The translations under genes were made by a program, and so were the position numbers. From contig JANAVB010031417.1 of the NCBI GenBank assembly GCA_029216955.1, positions 15,452,555-15,516,554 on the forward strand: a stretch of 64,000 nt of DNA. Reading direction: 5' to 3'. The notes under the pieces are model-generated. The model did no database searches and was not told the origin of the DNA. It worked only from the letters and a program-made list of their open reading frames with translations. Shown in pieces: positions 1 through 10,517 of this stretch. The stretch's first letter is position 1. Each line of letters begins with the position of its first letter. The DNA is from Iris pallida (Eukaryota > Streptophyta > Magnoliopsida > Asparagales > Iridaceae).

Positions 1-201
1 TTTACTGCCTGTGATTGAGATACCTAGGATTGCTTGACCTAGGATCGACTGTTGGCTTGTAGTAGTAACCCCCATCTATACAGCTTATACGTTATTTCGG
101 AGTACTGGAGTACTTTGGTATACGTAGCTGGCATGGTCCGTCCCTACTTGCCAGTATTCTGGTTCTGGGGCGTGACAATCACCAATATAAATATCTTATA
201 C
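1..201. other. Unrecognised flank
   Basis: No gene or known repeat was recognised. Only short chance reading frames are present. It is the left flank of the first fold-back MITE. Confidence 0.4.
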
Positions 202-511
202 TCCGGCTCGTTTGGTTCGCGGAATGGAAGGGAAAGGAAATCAATTCCTTGACATTTTTTTTCTTTGAAAAATTACAATATCTATTGATTTTCATTTCCG
301 ATGTTGGAAATGCCAATAATTTTGAAAAGGAAAGTGAATACTTCAATGTGGGAAAGTGATTTCTTCCTTGGATGGATGAAATCACTTTCTTTCCTAATTT
401 TTCTTCCATTGGGAGTCATTTTTCTTTTCTCGTCAATTCCTTCGACACCCAAATATACGAAAGTAATTACTTTCTTTTTTCAATCCGATGATTCTGCGAA
501 CCAAACGAGAC
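202..511. mobile_element. Fold-back MITE, copy 1
   Basis: The ends are inverted repeats: GCTCGTTTGGTTCGCGGAAT on the left, and ATTCTGCGAACCAAACGAGA on the right, which is nearly its reverse complement. The inside continues as a loose palindrome rich in GGAAAGGAAAT / ATTTCCTTTCC. There is no coding sequence. Related copies lie at 1716-2295 and 2294-3272. The TIR text CTCGTTTGGTTCG recalls PIF/Harbinger-like and other plant MITEs, but no clean target duplication was found, so the superfamily is left open. Confidence 0.65.
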
Positions 512-748
512 CCAAATGTAAAGATTGGTACAATCATCTTTACTTTATTTTCGCTTTTCATATAGTCTGGTTACTATCGAAAGGATGTACGACCAAATAC
601 CCCATCCAATGTCTTTGTGCAAGTTCGAAGAAATCAGAAAGGAAGGAGTTTCCTCTAGTCCCAGAGTTTCATATATGAGCCCGTAATTTTACCGCAAGGA
701 CCGAATGGAGTCTCAATCCAAAAAAGACTAAATTGTTGTCACATAATT

Positions 749-1011
749 AGGGGTGAGCATTCGGTTTATTCGGTTCCAACCGAACCGAATAAGCAAAAAC
801 CGAATTGGACCGAAACCGAATAAGCAAAACCGAAACCGAACCGAATTGGTCAATAACCGAACCGAACCGAACCGAATTAAATCGGTTCGATTTTCGGTTT
901 ATTCGGTTTTTGTATTTTTTTTGTATTTTTTTGTTAATATATATAATAACTAAATATATTCAGTATATACCTATAACATATACCTATATATATTTAGTAT
1001 ATACCTATAAT

Positions 1012-1099
<88 letters not shown>

Positions 1100-1281
1100 A
1101 ATTTTCTTATTCGGTTTTCGGTTTTGGACCGAAACCGAATTCCAAAACCGAAACCGAAACCGAATAAAAAAATTTAGTATTTTCAAAACTGAAACCGAAC
1201 CGAATTTTTTTTAAACCGAACCGAATTCCTTATTCGGTTCGGTTCGGTTTTCGGTCCAAAACCGAATAATGCTCACCCCTA
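749..1281. mobile_element. hAT-type MITE
   Basis: It begins TAGGGGTGAGCATT and ends with the inverse AATGCTCACCCCTA. It is flanked by a perfect 8-bp duplication CACATAAT (741-748 and 1282-1289). An 8-bp TSD and TA-initial ends are hallmarks of the hAT superfamily. Both subterminal zones are packed with ACCGAA / TTCGGT hexamers, and the middle holds an AC/AT microsatellite. There is no transposase, so it is non-autonomous. Confidence 0.9.
1014..1094. repeat. (AC)n(AT)n microsatellite
   Basis: About 39 bp of AC repeat runs directly into about 43 bp of AT repeat inside the hAT MITE. Confidence 0.95.
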
Positions 1282-1308
1282 CACATAATGGCAACTAATT
1301 TGTCACTT

Positions 1309-1634
1309 GACTGCGTTTGATTGGGCTTTTTTTTCATGGAAAATATTTTCATTATAAATTTTCTACCAATTGTAGTGTTTGATAGCTTATATTTTCCATC
1401 AATTATTTTCCAAAAAACTAACATTTTTCATATTTTCTTCTAAAATGGTGGACAATAAAACTTACTCAACCCATAGGAAAATATCATTTTCCATGAAAAA
1501 TAACTATTTTCCATAGAAAATAATGACAATCAAACACCAAAATTAAGTTTTCCATAGAATTTTTTTCCAGAAAAATAATTCCATGGAGTTAATTTCTTTT
1601 TCACATATTTTTCACCTTGCAATCAAACACACCC
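1309..1634. mobile_element. Probable MITE
   Basis: The left end reads CTGCGTTTGATTG and the right end CAATCAAACACACCC, imperfect inverses of each other. The inside is AT-rich and loosely palindromic, with ATGGAAAATA / TATTTTCCAT motifs on both arms. Possible 5-6 bp flanks (CTTGA / CTTAA) do not match exactly, so the ends are approximate and no superfamily is assigned. Confidence 0.5.
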
Positions 1635-1715
1635 TTAAGCTAAGAGGTATTGTTAAAATAGTAGGTTATTATGCAAAATAGGATGTGATTATGCAATTAT
1701 GTAAAGTTTACTTTA

Positions 1716-2295
1716 GGCCACGTTCGGTTTGCGAAATCTTCGAGTTGGGAAAGAAAAGTAATTATTTTTCTATGTTTGGATGACAAAGGAATTGAGTAGG
1801 AAAGGAAAGTGATTTCTAATGGAAGAAAAATTAGAAAGGAAAATGATTCCATCCATCCAAGCAAAGAATCACTTTTCCGTATTCATTTTCCTTTTCAAAT
1901 TTTTTGGCATTTTTAAATATCAGAAAGGAAAATCAATGAGAATTAAAATTTCACTGAAGGAAAGAAAATTACAAAGAATTGATTTTCTTTATCTTCCATG
2001 CCGCAAACCAAACGGGGAATGGAAAGGAAAGGAAATCAATTCTTTGGCATTTCCTTTCCTTTGGGAAATTAAGATTTCCATTGATTTTTCTTTCCGATGT
2101 TTGGAAATGCCAAGGAATTTGAAAATGAAAGTGAATACTTTAATGTAGAAAAGTAATTCCTTGCTTGGATGGATGTAATTACTTTTCTCCCTAATTTTTT
2201 TCATTGGAAATCACTTTCCTTTTCTTTTCAATTCCTTTGGCATCTAAACGTAGAAAAGTAATCACTTTCCTTTCCCACCCCGAACCAAACAAGGC
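1716..2295. mobile_element. Fold-back MITE, copy 2
   Basis: The left end GGCCACGTTCGGTTT is matched by the right end CGAACCAAACAAGGCC in inverse. The interior is self-complementary and uses the same GGAAAGTGATT / AATCACTTTCC vocabulary as copy 1. It abuts copy 3, so the shared GGCC junction near 2294 cannot be given to one element with certainty. Confidence 0.6.
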
Positions 2296-3272
2296 CTTGG
2301 TTCGCGGAATCTCCGGGTTGGAAAAGGAAAGTGATTACTTTCCTATGTTTGGGTTAGGGCTGTGCACAATTAAGTCAAACCGACCAAATCGAATCAAGCC
2401 AAACCGAATCGATTGGTTTTAAACCGAATCGATGGTTCAGTTGGTTTGGTTCGGCTTCAATTTTTTCAAAATCGACCAATTCGGTTCGGTTCACGGTTTG
2501 GTTATGCCAGAAACCGACTAAACCGAACCGAACCAAATTCTTGTTAAATAATTAGGGTTGGCCGGTTGGGTATGGGTTCATTGGGTTGTATTATACCGGA
2601 GGAGTGCTTGCGGCTCCTATTCTTTTCTAATTGTTCCTGTGCACACGAAAGGGACTTTTGGTTGAATGTATATGATTTTTTTATATATATAATTGACATT
2701 TTTCTCCACCTGCAAAGCGCAAGTTAAATTGAAGCTGCTGAATTGTATTTATTGTTGCAAAATACAAGTTGACTGAGGTTTCACAAAAAAAAAAGAAACA
2801 TACAGTCCATTTTTTTATGTGATCAAAACGGATCAAGTCGAACCAATCCAAACCGAACCAAGTCGGTCGATTTCAAAACCGAACCGACCATTTGGTTGGT
2901 TTGGTTCGGTTTTGTTTATTCTCAAACCGATTAACTTCGGTTCGACTTCGGTGGGACCAAATAGGTTGACCACCGACCGATGCACACCCCTAGTTTGGGT
3001 GTCCAAGGAATTGAGGAGAAAAAGAAAGTGATTCCCAATGGAAGGAAAATTATGGGAGAAAATAATTCCATCCATCCAAGCAAGAAATTACTTTCCCATA
3101 TTAAAGTATTCACTTTGCTTTTCAAATTTTTTGGTATTGCCAAACATCGAAAAAAAAATCAATAAAAATTAAAATTTTTCAAAAAAAAAAATGACGAGAA
3201 ATTGATTTCCTTTCCGCGAACCAAACGAAAAATTGATTTCCTTTCCCTTCCATTCCGCGAACCAAACGAGGT
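2294..3272. mobile_element. Fold-back MITE, copy 3, split by a hAT MITE
   Basis: It starts GGCCTTGGTTCGCGGAAT and ends TTCCGCGAACCAAACGAGGTC. Removing the hAT MITE at 2355-2992 and one copy of its TSD rejoins the text ATGTTTGGGTGTCCAAGGAA, which parallels copy 2 near 1770. The right end carries a second, partial copy of the terminus (CGCGAACCAAACGA near 3215), a short internal duplication. Confidence 0.6.
2355..2992. mobile_element. hAT-type MITE nested in a fold-back MITE
   Basis: The termini are TAGGGCTGTGCAC and the near-inverse TGCACACCCCTA. The 8-bp duplication GTTTGGGT is perfect (2347-2354 and 2993-3000). Subterminal zones carry repeated AACCGA / TCGGTT motifs, as in the MITE at 749. 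There is no coding sequence. Confidence 0.88.
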
Positions 3273-4188
3273 CTCAGAGTACATCCAAAGTTCCAAACGG
3301 TCTGTTAACATGCGGTAAGCGCACTATTTAAGATGAGTGCATCTCTTGTTCCGCTGACACGCAGCTGAACATAACATGGGGGTGGTGGTGGAATTAAACA
3401 CCATAAGGCATAGGAATTTGAGTTTTTTTTGGTTTAGACAAACGTTTCCAATTTTACTGTGTGGGTCCCACGTAAAAGTACTGTGGTACTTAATATTCGG
3501 ACTGCAATTAAACTCGCTCAAATCTCAACAGTATCCGTCCGTTACTCCGTTTAAACGTATTCTTTACTAATTACCGTGGTATTCCCTCGGAGTCTTTTTT
3601 TTTTTTTTTTTAAGATGTCTTAAGAAATTTTGTGCACGCTGTAATGTATGTTATTTGAGTTCACTGTCTTCAATATTTACGTACACATCCACATCTTCTC
3701 CGCGGTTCAATTCTGAAATTGTATTATACCTTTCATCTCTGACCATAAGAATGAGTTGAATTCGATTCTCTCCGAATTATTATTTAAAGGTTTAACATGA
3801 TATATTTTTTTATGATTGTTTTAGGAATTCAATTAGCGAAAAATATTGTAATATCTTTTAGTAACCGTTAAGATAATAGGATTCATAAGTGAACACATTC
3901 TTTTTATTTAAATGAATCAAAATTGAAATTTTCTACTTCTACATAAATTGTTTGGTTGTAAGAAATGGAATCCTAAAGTGGCTCGTTCTTGTATATGCAC
4001 CCCCCTTCAATAACATTCGTTGTTTGAGAATTTGCGAAAGTTCCAACATAAAGTGTATTTTTTTTTTTCACAGTTCATGTTGGATGCTTGCTAAACTTTG
4101 GGCTATCCCACATTTGTATTTTCATGAAGGATGTGAGCAAAAGTTATACTGGCCCTCTCCCCCTCCAAATTTTCAATCTACCTTAATA
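3273..4188. other. No recognised feature
   Basis: AT-rich DNA with a T-run near 3595-3612. No coding region, RNA gene or terminal repeat was recognised. It ends at the target site (GTATT, 4189-4193) of the copia element. Confidence 0.5.
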
Positions 4189-4744
4189 GTATTTGTTAGT
4201 GCCGGGGCACAATTTTTCGATAGAAAACTAAGAAAATAAAACAATTGTAAAAACAATGTTTCAAATCAACACTTCAAGGAAGGTGATTCTGAATTACGAG
4301 AATCTAAAAAAATTTCGTAATCAACAGCAATCAGATCGTAGTACTTCTAAAAAGAAGATACAATCAGAATTACTGGCAGCAACGAAGAAGGTGACTGGCG
4401 AAAGGTGGAAGAACTCCTGCTGGGGTGAATAATCACTGTTGCTCAAAGCTTTATTCGCCCTACACGAACAACGTCCAGGAACCAGCAAGTTCGTCGGAGA
4501 ACTTGGAACACTCCTGCTCTTCTGACTCCTCGGATGGACACGAACTCCCGTGCAAAAATAACGTTGGTGCGGCGCCTTTCCTCTCTCTCGAAGGCTGCTG
4601 GAATTCGCAAGCAAATTCCGATCAGAATAGTGTTAAAAAATACTTCTGAATTCTCTGTTTACTTGTGCTAAAAAACACTTCGTAAACTTTCTGTGGTGGC
4701 TTCTCTTTCTTGTGTGTATAAAACCTTGAGAGAGAGAGAGGATG

Positions 4745-4755
4745 CCTTATATAGG
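4745..4755 (-). promoter_or_regulatory. TATA box in copia 3' LTR
   Basis: On the minus strand it reads CCTATATAAGG, a good plant TATA box. The same motif is at the equivalent place in the other LTR. Confidence 0.65.
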
Positions 4756-4889
4756 CCCTGCAGCAACTGTTCGGTTGCCACAAAGTTAGGAACGTGGTAA
4801 AAACCACCCCGAACATGTAGCAACCGTCCAGAACATGCAAACGCACGTTCTGCTGCAAGTTGCACCAACTGTGCGCATCCTGTGCTCCT

Positions 4890-5190
4890 TGCACTCCGCG
4901 CACAGAGCCACTTGCGCCAATCTGCGCCACTGCGCGCACTGCGCCACTGCGCAACCTGTGCGACCTGCGCCACCTTGCGCCACTCGTGCAACGTGCGTCA
5001 CGCGCGCAACTTGCGCAACATACGCAACGTGCGCAACCGGCGCAACCTGTGCGCAACTTGGCGCGCAACCTGGCACGCACCCTGGCCGCGTAAACTGTGG
5101 CGCGCAACGTGGCCGCGCAAGTGGCTTACGCAACGAGCGCAACTTAAGCGCACTATGCACCTAGCGACGATGCTAAGTGCAAAGTGCGCC
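4890..5190. repeat. GCGCAAC-type degenerate tandem repeat
   Basis: Short GC-rich units (CGCAACNTG, GCGCCACTG variants of about 8-12 bp) repeat for about 300 bp. All six frames stay open across parts of it, which is a composition effect and not coding. The other LTR has only about 100 bp of this repeat (11190-11300). Confidence 0.8.
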
Positions 5191-5493
5191 AACAAAGCGC
5201 CACATTACGCCTCATGAGCCCATGAACCCGAGTCCGAGTCCGAGTCGCTAAGCCCATACGGGGCTTAGCTCCCATGAAAATAAATTTCCCAAGAGCAAAA
5301 AGCATGAATGCTTTAATTGTTGATTTTAGTTTTTTTCCTATTAGAAAATTAACCCCACATGGCAAACCCATGTGCACCTCCACACCACATGTGCATCTCC
5401 AATAATAGCAAAGCTAATATATAGAGATACAATCTCTTTGTTATTTCCGATGTGGGACTAAAGCTTTCTAAAGGAAAAACCAAAACTCCAACA

Positions 5494-6580
5494 ATCTCCC
5501 ACATATCTCTATATATGGGTATAAGTGTTTCCCACAGTAACTGTCTATCATGCATTAGGAGAGATGTCGCTGACGACTTAAATCTTCCCGCCTGGATAAA
5601 AAATCAGACTATAATACAAGAATGGACTAAGCCTTGAATTCTGCATCATAGCTAAAATTCTTTCCACTCACATAATGCAGTTACATGTGCTTCTGGCTAC
5701 ACATTAAAGGCCCTGTGCCAGTCTGGTTTCAGTGTATAATTTTGGGCGTCTACAAGTTTACCCTCAAGAGACGGCCTGATATCACTTTGTCCATACACTA
5801 TAGGTGAGTTCATTATAAAGAGACATGGCATGAAGCGCTTTGCGCTTCCCTTGCGGTGCTACGCCGCTATGACATGGCATAAAGCCGAGGCCTTACCCCG
5901 TACCGGGAACCTCATCGTAGTGTCATACTACTGTAGTATGAGGCAACCGCCTCTTTGTAGTGCCAAACTACCCAGCATGAAGCCTTAGGCTCCCTTGCGG
6001 TGTTACGCCGCAACGACATGGCTTGCAAGGCCGAGACTTTATCCCTAACCGGGTACCTCATCGTGGTGTCGTGCCACTGTAACATGATGAACTCTTCCTC
6101 TTTGTAGTGCTGGCTACACCCCTCTTTATTTTTAACATACAGCATTAGGCTAACTGCCTATTTACGGTGCTACGCCGCTATGACTTGACCTGCAAAGCCG
6201 AGGCTTTATCCTATTCCTGGACAGCACCCCACATATAGGAACCTCATTGTGGAGTCACCCCACTGTAGCATGGAGTTTCACTCCTTGTAGTGCTGCTCTA
6301 TCGTGCTTCCTGTAAAGCACACCAGGCATTCACTCTGTCTGAGAACTCATTAAGGCAATTAAGCCAACCTTCCCACAGGAACCGTTTTTTCGCAGAAAAC
6401 AACAGTAGACAATAGTGGTTATAGGTCCGTAACCTCTCCATGCCCAATAGAACATGTACCCACCGTTCCTGATATTCTTCCGATTAGTGGTCCTCCCTTG
6501 AACCAAAAGTTAGATGCCTAGTAGATAAATCTTTGAACTATTAGCATAAAACTTTATGGTAGGAATATAATAATACAATA
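5494..6580 (-). other. Copia 3' non-coding region with polypurine tract
   Basis: It lies between the pol stop codon and the 3' LTR. Next to the LTR, the minus strand reads TATGTGGGAGATT, a typical plant copia polypurine tract and the primer for plus-strand DNA synthesis. The remaining ~1 kb is non-coding and holds a three-copy tandem repeat (5827-6300). It is long for a copia 3' untranslated region. Confidence 0.75.
5827..6300. repeat. Three-copy ~150-bp tandem repeat in the copia 3' region
   Basis: Copies start near 5827, 5977 and 6140. Each repeats the same order of motifs: CTTGCGGTGCTACGCCGC, then ATGACATGGC, then GGCCGAG and TTTATCCC, then ACCTCATCGTGGTGTC, then CCACTGTAGCATG and CTCTTTGTAGTGC. 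The copies are diverged and differ slightly in length. No open frame runs through them. Confidence 0.75.
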
Positions 6581-8257
6581 TCAGAATACCTTCAAGCCCA
6601 TTTTACAAGCTGTGTCATCGACCAGCTGGCGCTTGAGGCCCTTGGTGAACGGATCCGCCAGGTTCTCCTGACTCCGAATATCAAACACTGCAATAATACC
6701 TCTCTTGATAAGATCGTGTACTGCCCTGTGCTTCAACCGCACAGTCCTCTTCTTCCCGTTGAAGAGGTCATTTAATGCCACCGCCGCAGTCGCCTGGTTG
6801 TCGCAGTATATTGGTATTGTCGGTATTTGTGCCCCAACCACTGGAAGATCATATATGAGCTCCCGAAGCCATTCTGCTTCCTCGGCTGCGGTATCAAGTA
6901 CAAAGAACTCAGATTCCATGGATGACCGCGAGAGCATAGTCTGCTTCTTCGACTTCCACGATATAGCAGCTCCACCCATTGTGAAAATAAATTCACCTGT
7001 GGACCTCTCGCTCTCCACCTCTGAGCACCAGCTGGCATCACTGAAGCCTTCCACTACCGACGGATCTTCGCTGTAGTACAGTGCATATGTCTGAGTCTTC
7101 TTGAGATATCTCATAACCCGTTTTACTGCTTTCCAGTGTTCAACACCTGGGTTGCTAGTAAAACGACTCAGCATTCCCACGGCGAAAGCTATGTCAGGCC
7201 TTGTGGCAGTAGTAGCATACATCAAACTCCCGATTACGCTTGAATACTCCAGCTGCCTGACACTTTTCCCTGAATTAGGCTTCAGCTTCAGATCACACCT
7301 GTACGGCGTATCGATCCCTGGAAGATCTCGATACCCATAACGAGTGATCATTTTCTCAATATAATGAGACTGTGACAGCGCTAGTCCAGTGTCTGTCCGG
7401 ATGATCTTGATCCCTAAGATCACATCAGCTTCTCCCAAGTCCTTCATACTGAACTTGCTCGAGATAAATTTCTTTGTCTCCGTGACACAACCTATATCCG
7501 TACCTAGGATAAGCATGTCGTCCACGTACAGACAAACGATCATACCTCTTCCATCAGCGAACTTCGTGTAAACACACTTGTCCGTCTCGCTGACCATGTA
7601 GCCATTTGATCTTATAACTTTGTCAAATTTCTCATGCCACATTTTGGGAGCCTATTTAAGACCGTACAAAGATTTTATCAACTTGCAGACTTTGTCTTCA
7701 AGACCCTTGACGACAAATTCCTCTGGCTGTTGCATATAAATCTCTTCGGTCAGCTCGCCATTTAGAAAAGCCGTTTTTACATCCATCTGATGTACCACCA
7801 TCTTATGTATTACTGCGAGAGCAATCAACATTCTGATGGTGGTCATCCGGGCTACTGGAGCATACGTGTCAAAGTAGTCAATCCCCTGCTTCTGAGAAAA
7901 CCCCTTGGCTACCAACCTAGCCTTGAACTTGTCAATAGTTCCGTCTGCTTTCATCTTCTTCTTGAAGATCCATTTGCATCCGATGGGTTTCGCTCCTTCA
8001 GGAAGATCAATCAACACCCAAGTGTTATTTGAGGTGATGGAATCAATTTCATTGTCAATCGCCTCCTTCCAGAAAATCGTGTCTCTGGTCTTTATCGCCT
8101 CATCATAGGTAAGCGGATCAGCTTTCACATGATAGGTGACAAAGTCACTTCCGAAGTCCTTCGGCCTCCTCACTCGCTTCGTTGACGGCTCAGCGAGATC
8201 TGGTTCAACCGTTGTTTCAACAACAACATCTTCTTGGACCACATCTTCATTGAAGAC
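6581..8257 (-). pseudogene. Copia reverse transcriptase and RNase H segment
   Basis: Typical copia RT text is present: WKEAIDNEIDSITSNNTW, KWIFKKKMKADGTIDKFKAR, LVAKGFSQKQGIDYFDTYAP, MDVKTAFLNGELTEEIYMQQP and the active-site YVDD at 7517-7528. RNase H follows: GSLMYATTATRPDIAFAVG, the catalytic-region motifs FSDASW and SSMESEF, YCDNQATA, and the C-terminal LADPFTKGL. An amber codon at 7652-7654 splits RT at the invariant SLYGLKQ motif, upstream of YVDD. The closing TGA is at 6581. Confidence 0.94.
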
Positions 8258-9391
8258 CTACGCACCCTCATTATTCTCCGGAACATCTGCAAGAACAATA
8301 TTCTTGTGCCTTGCAAATTTGTCTTCAAAATATTCTGCGTCGCGAGATTCAATGATATGATTTGACTCAATATCAAGAAATCTTCGAGCATCACTCTTCT
8401 CGGCATACCCCAAGAAGATCGTCTTAGTAGTCCTTGTCCCAAGCTTCTGAATCTTCAGATCTGGAAGCTTGACATATGCCAGACACCCCCACACTCGAAT
8501 GACATTCAAGTTAGGTCTGACCTTGAACCAGAGTTCATGAGGAGTAATGTCTGAAGTTGCATGAGGCACTCTATTTAGAATAAAAGTAGCCGTCAATGCA
8601 GCTTCTCCCCAGTAGCACTTAGGAAGACCAGCAGTCAACAACATTGAGTTAATCATTTCTGTTAACGTTCTGTTCTTCCTCTCTGCTACTCCGTTTGATT
8701 GAGGAGAGTACGGAGCCGTAGTCTCATTGACAATTCCATGTTCTTTGTAGAACGATGTGAATTCATGAGACCTGTACTCCCTACCTCGATCACTTCTTAT
8801 TTTTTTGAGTTGTTGTCCAGTCTGCCGCTCAGCTTCGGCTCTGAACTCCTTGAACTTCTCGAATGCTTCGTCTTTAGCCTTCAGCAAGTAGACGAACGCA
8901 TACTTTGAGAAGTCATCGATGAAGGTTATGAAATACTTCATCCCGGCCTTTGTAGAGAACTATTTGAAGTCACAGATATCGGAGTGTACCAACTCCAGAA
9001 GATCTGTACTTTGATTAACCCGATGAAAGGGTTTTCTTGTGATCTTTGTTTGAGCACAAACTTCACATTTCTCTACCTTACCCCCACACTTGGAGATAAG
9101 TCCTAGACTAGACATTCTGTTTATTCGTTTACAATAAACATGTCCTAGCCTATTATGCCACAACTCAAGAGTATAAGCAGAAGGGGTGATTTCATTAATC
9201 ACATTAATTACATTGGACTGATTTACAAGCTGAATTTTGAACATTCCTTCGGTATAAAAAGCTTTCCCAAAATATGTTCCCTTGATAGACATTACCATCT
9301 GGCCAGCATTGATGTCCATCCTGAGGCCTGCGTTGCAGAGTAGGCCTCCTGAGATCAGGTTCTTGGCGATAGCAGGTACGTGCTTTACGCC
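8258..9391 (-). pseudogene. Copia integrase segment
   Basis: The GAG-pre-integrase/zinc-binding region reads LWHNRLGHVYCKRINRMS, followed by the paired cysteines of CEVCAQTK (HHCC type). The DDE catalytic core includes HSDICDFK, FITFIDDFSKYAFVYLLK, IRSDRGREY and the SPQSNGVAERKNRTL motif containing the catalytic glutamate. The enzyme would join element cDNA to host DNA. Two amber codons interrupt it: 8960-8962 just after the first catalytic aspartate motif, and 8258-8260 at the integrase-RT linker. Confidence 0.92.
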
Positions 9392-10495
9392 TTAAAGCGC
9401 CAGAGACTTCTCCGAAGTCAGCTTCAACACCACCGTCCCGATCTCGAGCACTTCAGCTTGTGCCTGGTTCGCCATCATAACTACTTCAGAAGTAGGTGTG
9501 TAGGTGGTGAACCACTCCTTACAGGAGCAGACATGGCAGGAGGTTCTAGTGTCTACCCACCAGTCAGAGTCAGTCCTTACCGTATCAACCTGCGCAATCA
9601 TAGCAACAACGTCAGTGATCATAGATATCTTACTAGGCTCTCCTTGCTCTGATTGCTTGGTCTTTGCTTTGCATTCATTCTTGAAGTGGCCCTTCTTACC
9701 ACACTTGAAACAAGACATCTGAGACTTTGCCTTCTTTCGCTTGAAGGAAGTCCCCTTCACGTTCAGATTGTTAGGGTCCTTCTTCTTGTTGTGGGAAGCC
9801 GCCTGCTTTCTCCTTGGTTCCTTGGTATGAACCAGATTGGCGTTAGCCAATTGCTTTGACAGTGCGTCCACCTTCAGTTGAGCCCGCATCTGGTCCTCAA
9901 CATAGATTTTCTGCAAGAGATCCTCAAGGCTGATCTCAAGCTTCTTCCTATGCATATTTGCATAGAACTTACTCCACCCAGCGAGGAGCTTTGAGACAAT
10001 CCCTCCAACAATAAACTTGTCGAGGAGGGGCATCGCCTCGTCTTCCAACTTCTGTCGTAGCTTCAGAAATTCTTTTACCTACGACAACATGGACTTCTCG
10101 TCCTCAAAGAGCCATTTGTGATATTTTTCAACCACAAATATCTTGCTCCTATTTTTGTCTTCTTCGTACAGTTTCTCCAGAGACTCCCATATGTCTCTGG
10201 CAATTGTCTTCTTACTGTAGGATTCTGCTAGGGAATCCTCCATAGCATTCAGGATAAGCAGCCTGCAAATGCTATTCTCCCTTCTCCATTTGGCCTGAAG
10301 TTTAGTAGCCGCAGTGATTGCGGCAGCAGACCCAGTATCTGGAACGATAGGTTCCTCTTCAAGAAGCACGTGATCAACGTCTCTGAGTTGAAGAGTGAGA
10401 TAAACCTTCCTCTTTCAGACTTGATAATGCTCTCTATCAAACTTTTCTAACTTACAAAAGTCAGTATTGAGGAGTGAAGCATTAACTTTTTCCAT
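9392..10495 (-). pseudogene. Copia gag and protease segment
   Basis: The start is the ATG at 10493-10495, in frame with everything downstream and only 22 nt from the LTR. The gag helical region follows (KLEKFDREHYQV, then a stop at residue 27, then KRKVYLTLQLRDVDH). A CCHC zinc knuckle CFKCGKKGHFKNEC lies at 9671-9712 (about residue 262) and would bind genomic RNA. The protease motif is WWVDTRTS at about residue 315. The family has D-T/S-G, so the catalytic-loop glycine is replaced by arginine, a likely inactivating change beside the nonsense codons. Three stops fall in this segment (10415, 10079, 9392). Confidence 0.9.
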
Positions 10496-10517
10496 CGTAG
10501 CAATAAAGCTTTGAGAT

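Larger units (their letters stand above)
4194..5493 (-). repeat. Copia 3' LTR
   Basis: It runs from TGTTAGTGCCGGG to CTCCAACA on the plus strand, so the element reads it TGTTGGAG...CACTAACA. At 1300 bp it is 206 bp longer than its partner at 10518-11611. The excess lies in a GC-rich GCGCAAC-type repeat near 4890-5190. A TATA motif sits at 4745-4755. Confidence 0.93.
6581..10495 (-). pseudogene. Copia Gag-Pol polyprotein with six nonsense codons
   Basis: One continuous frame of 1304 codons runs from the ATG at 10495 to a TGA at 6581-6583. It would encode capsid/nucleocapsid, aspartic protease, integrase, reverse transcriptase and RNase H, the proteins that package and copy the element RNA and insert the cDNA. 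The frame is broken only by stop codons: TGA 10415-10417, TAG 10079-10081, TAA 9392-9394, TAG 8960-8962, TAG 8258-8260 and TAG 7652-7654. No frameshift was found; every fragment keeps the same frame. The stop at 7652 falls in the motif SLYGLK followed by APKMW, where the family has glutamine, so it is CAG to TAG. The stop at 10415 sits where the family has tryptophan, so it is TGG to TGA. Confidence 0.93.

Noticed and set aside
4622..5217. Overlapping open frames on both strands (up to 161 codons)
   Set aside because: All frames are open because of the GCGCAAC repeat inside a copia LTR. The partner LTR does not keep them.
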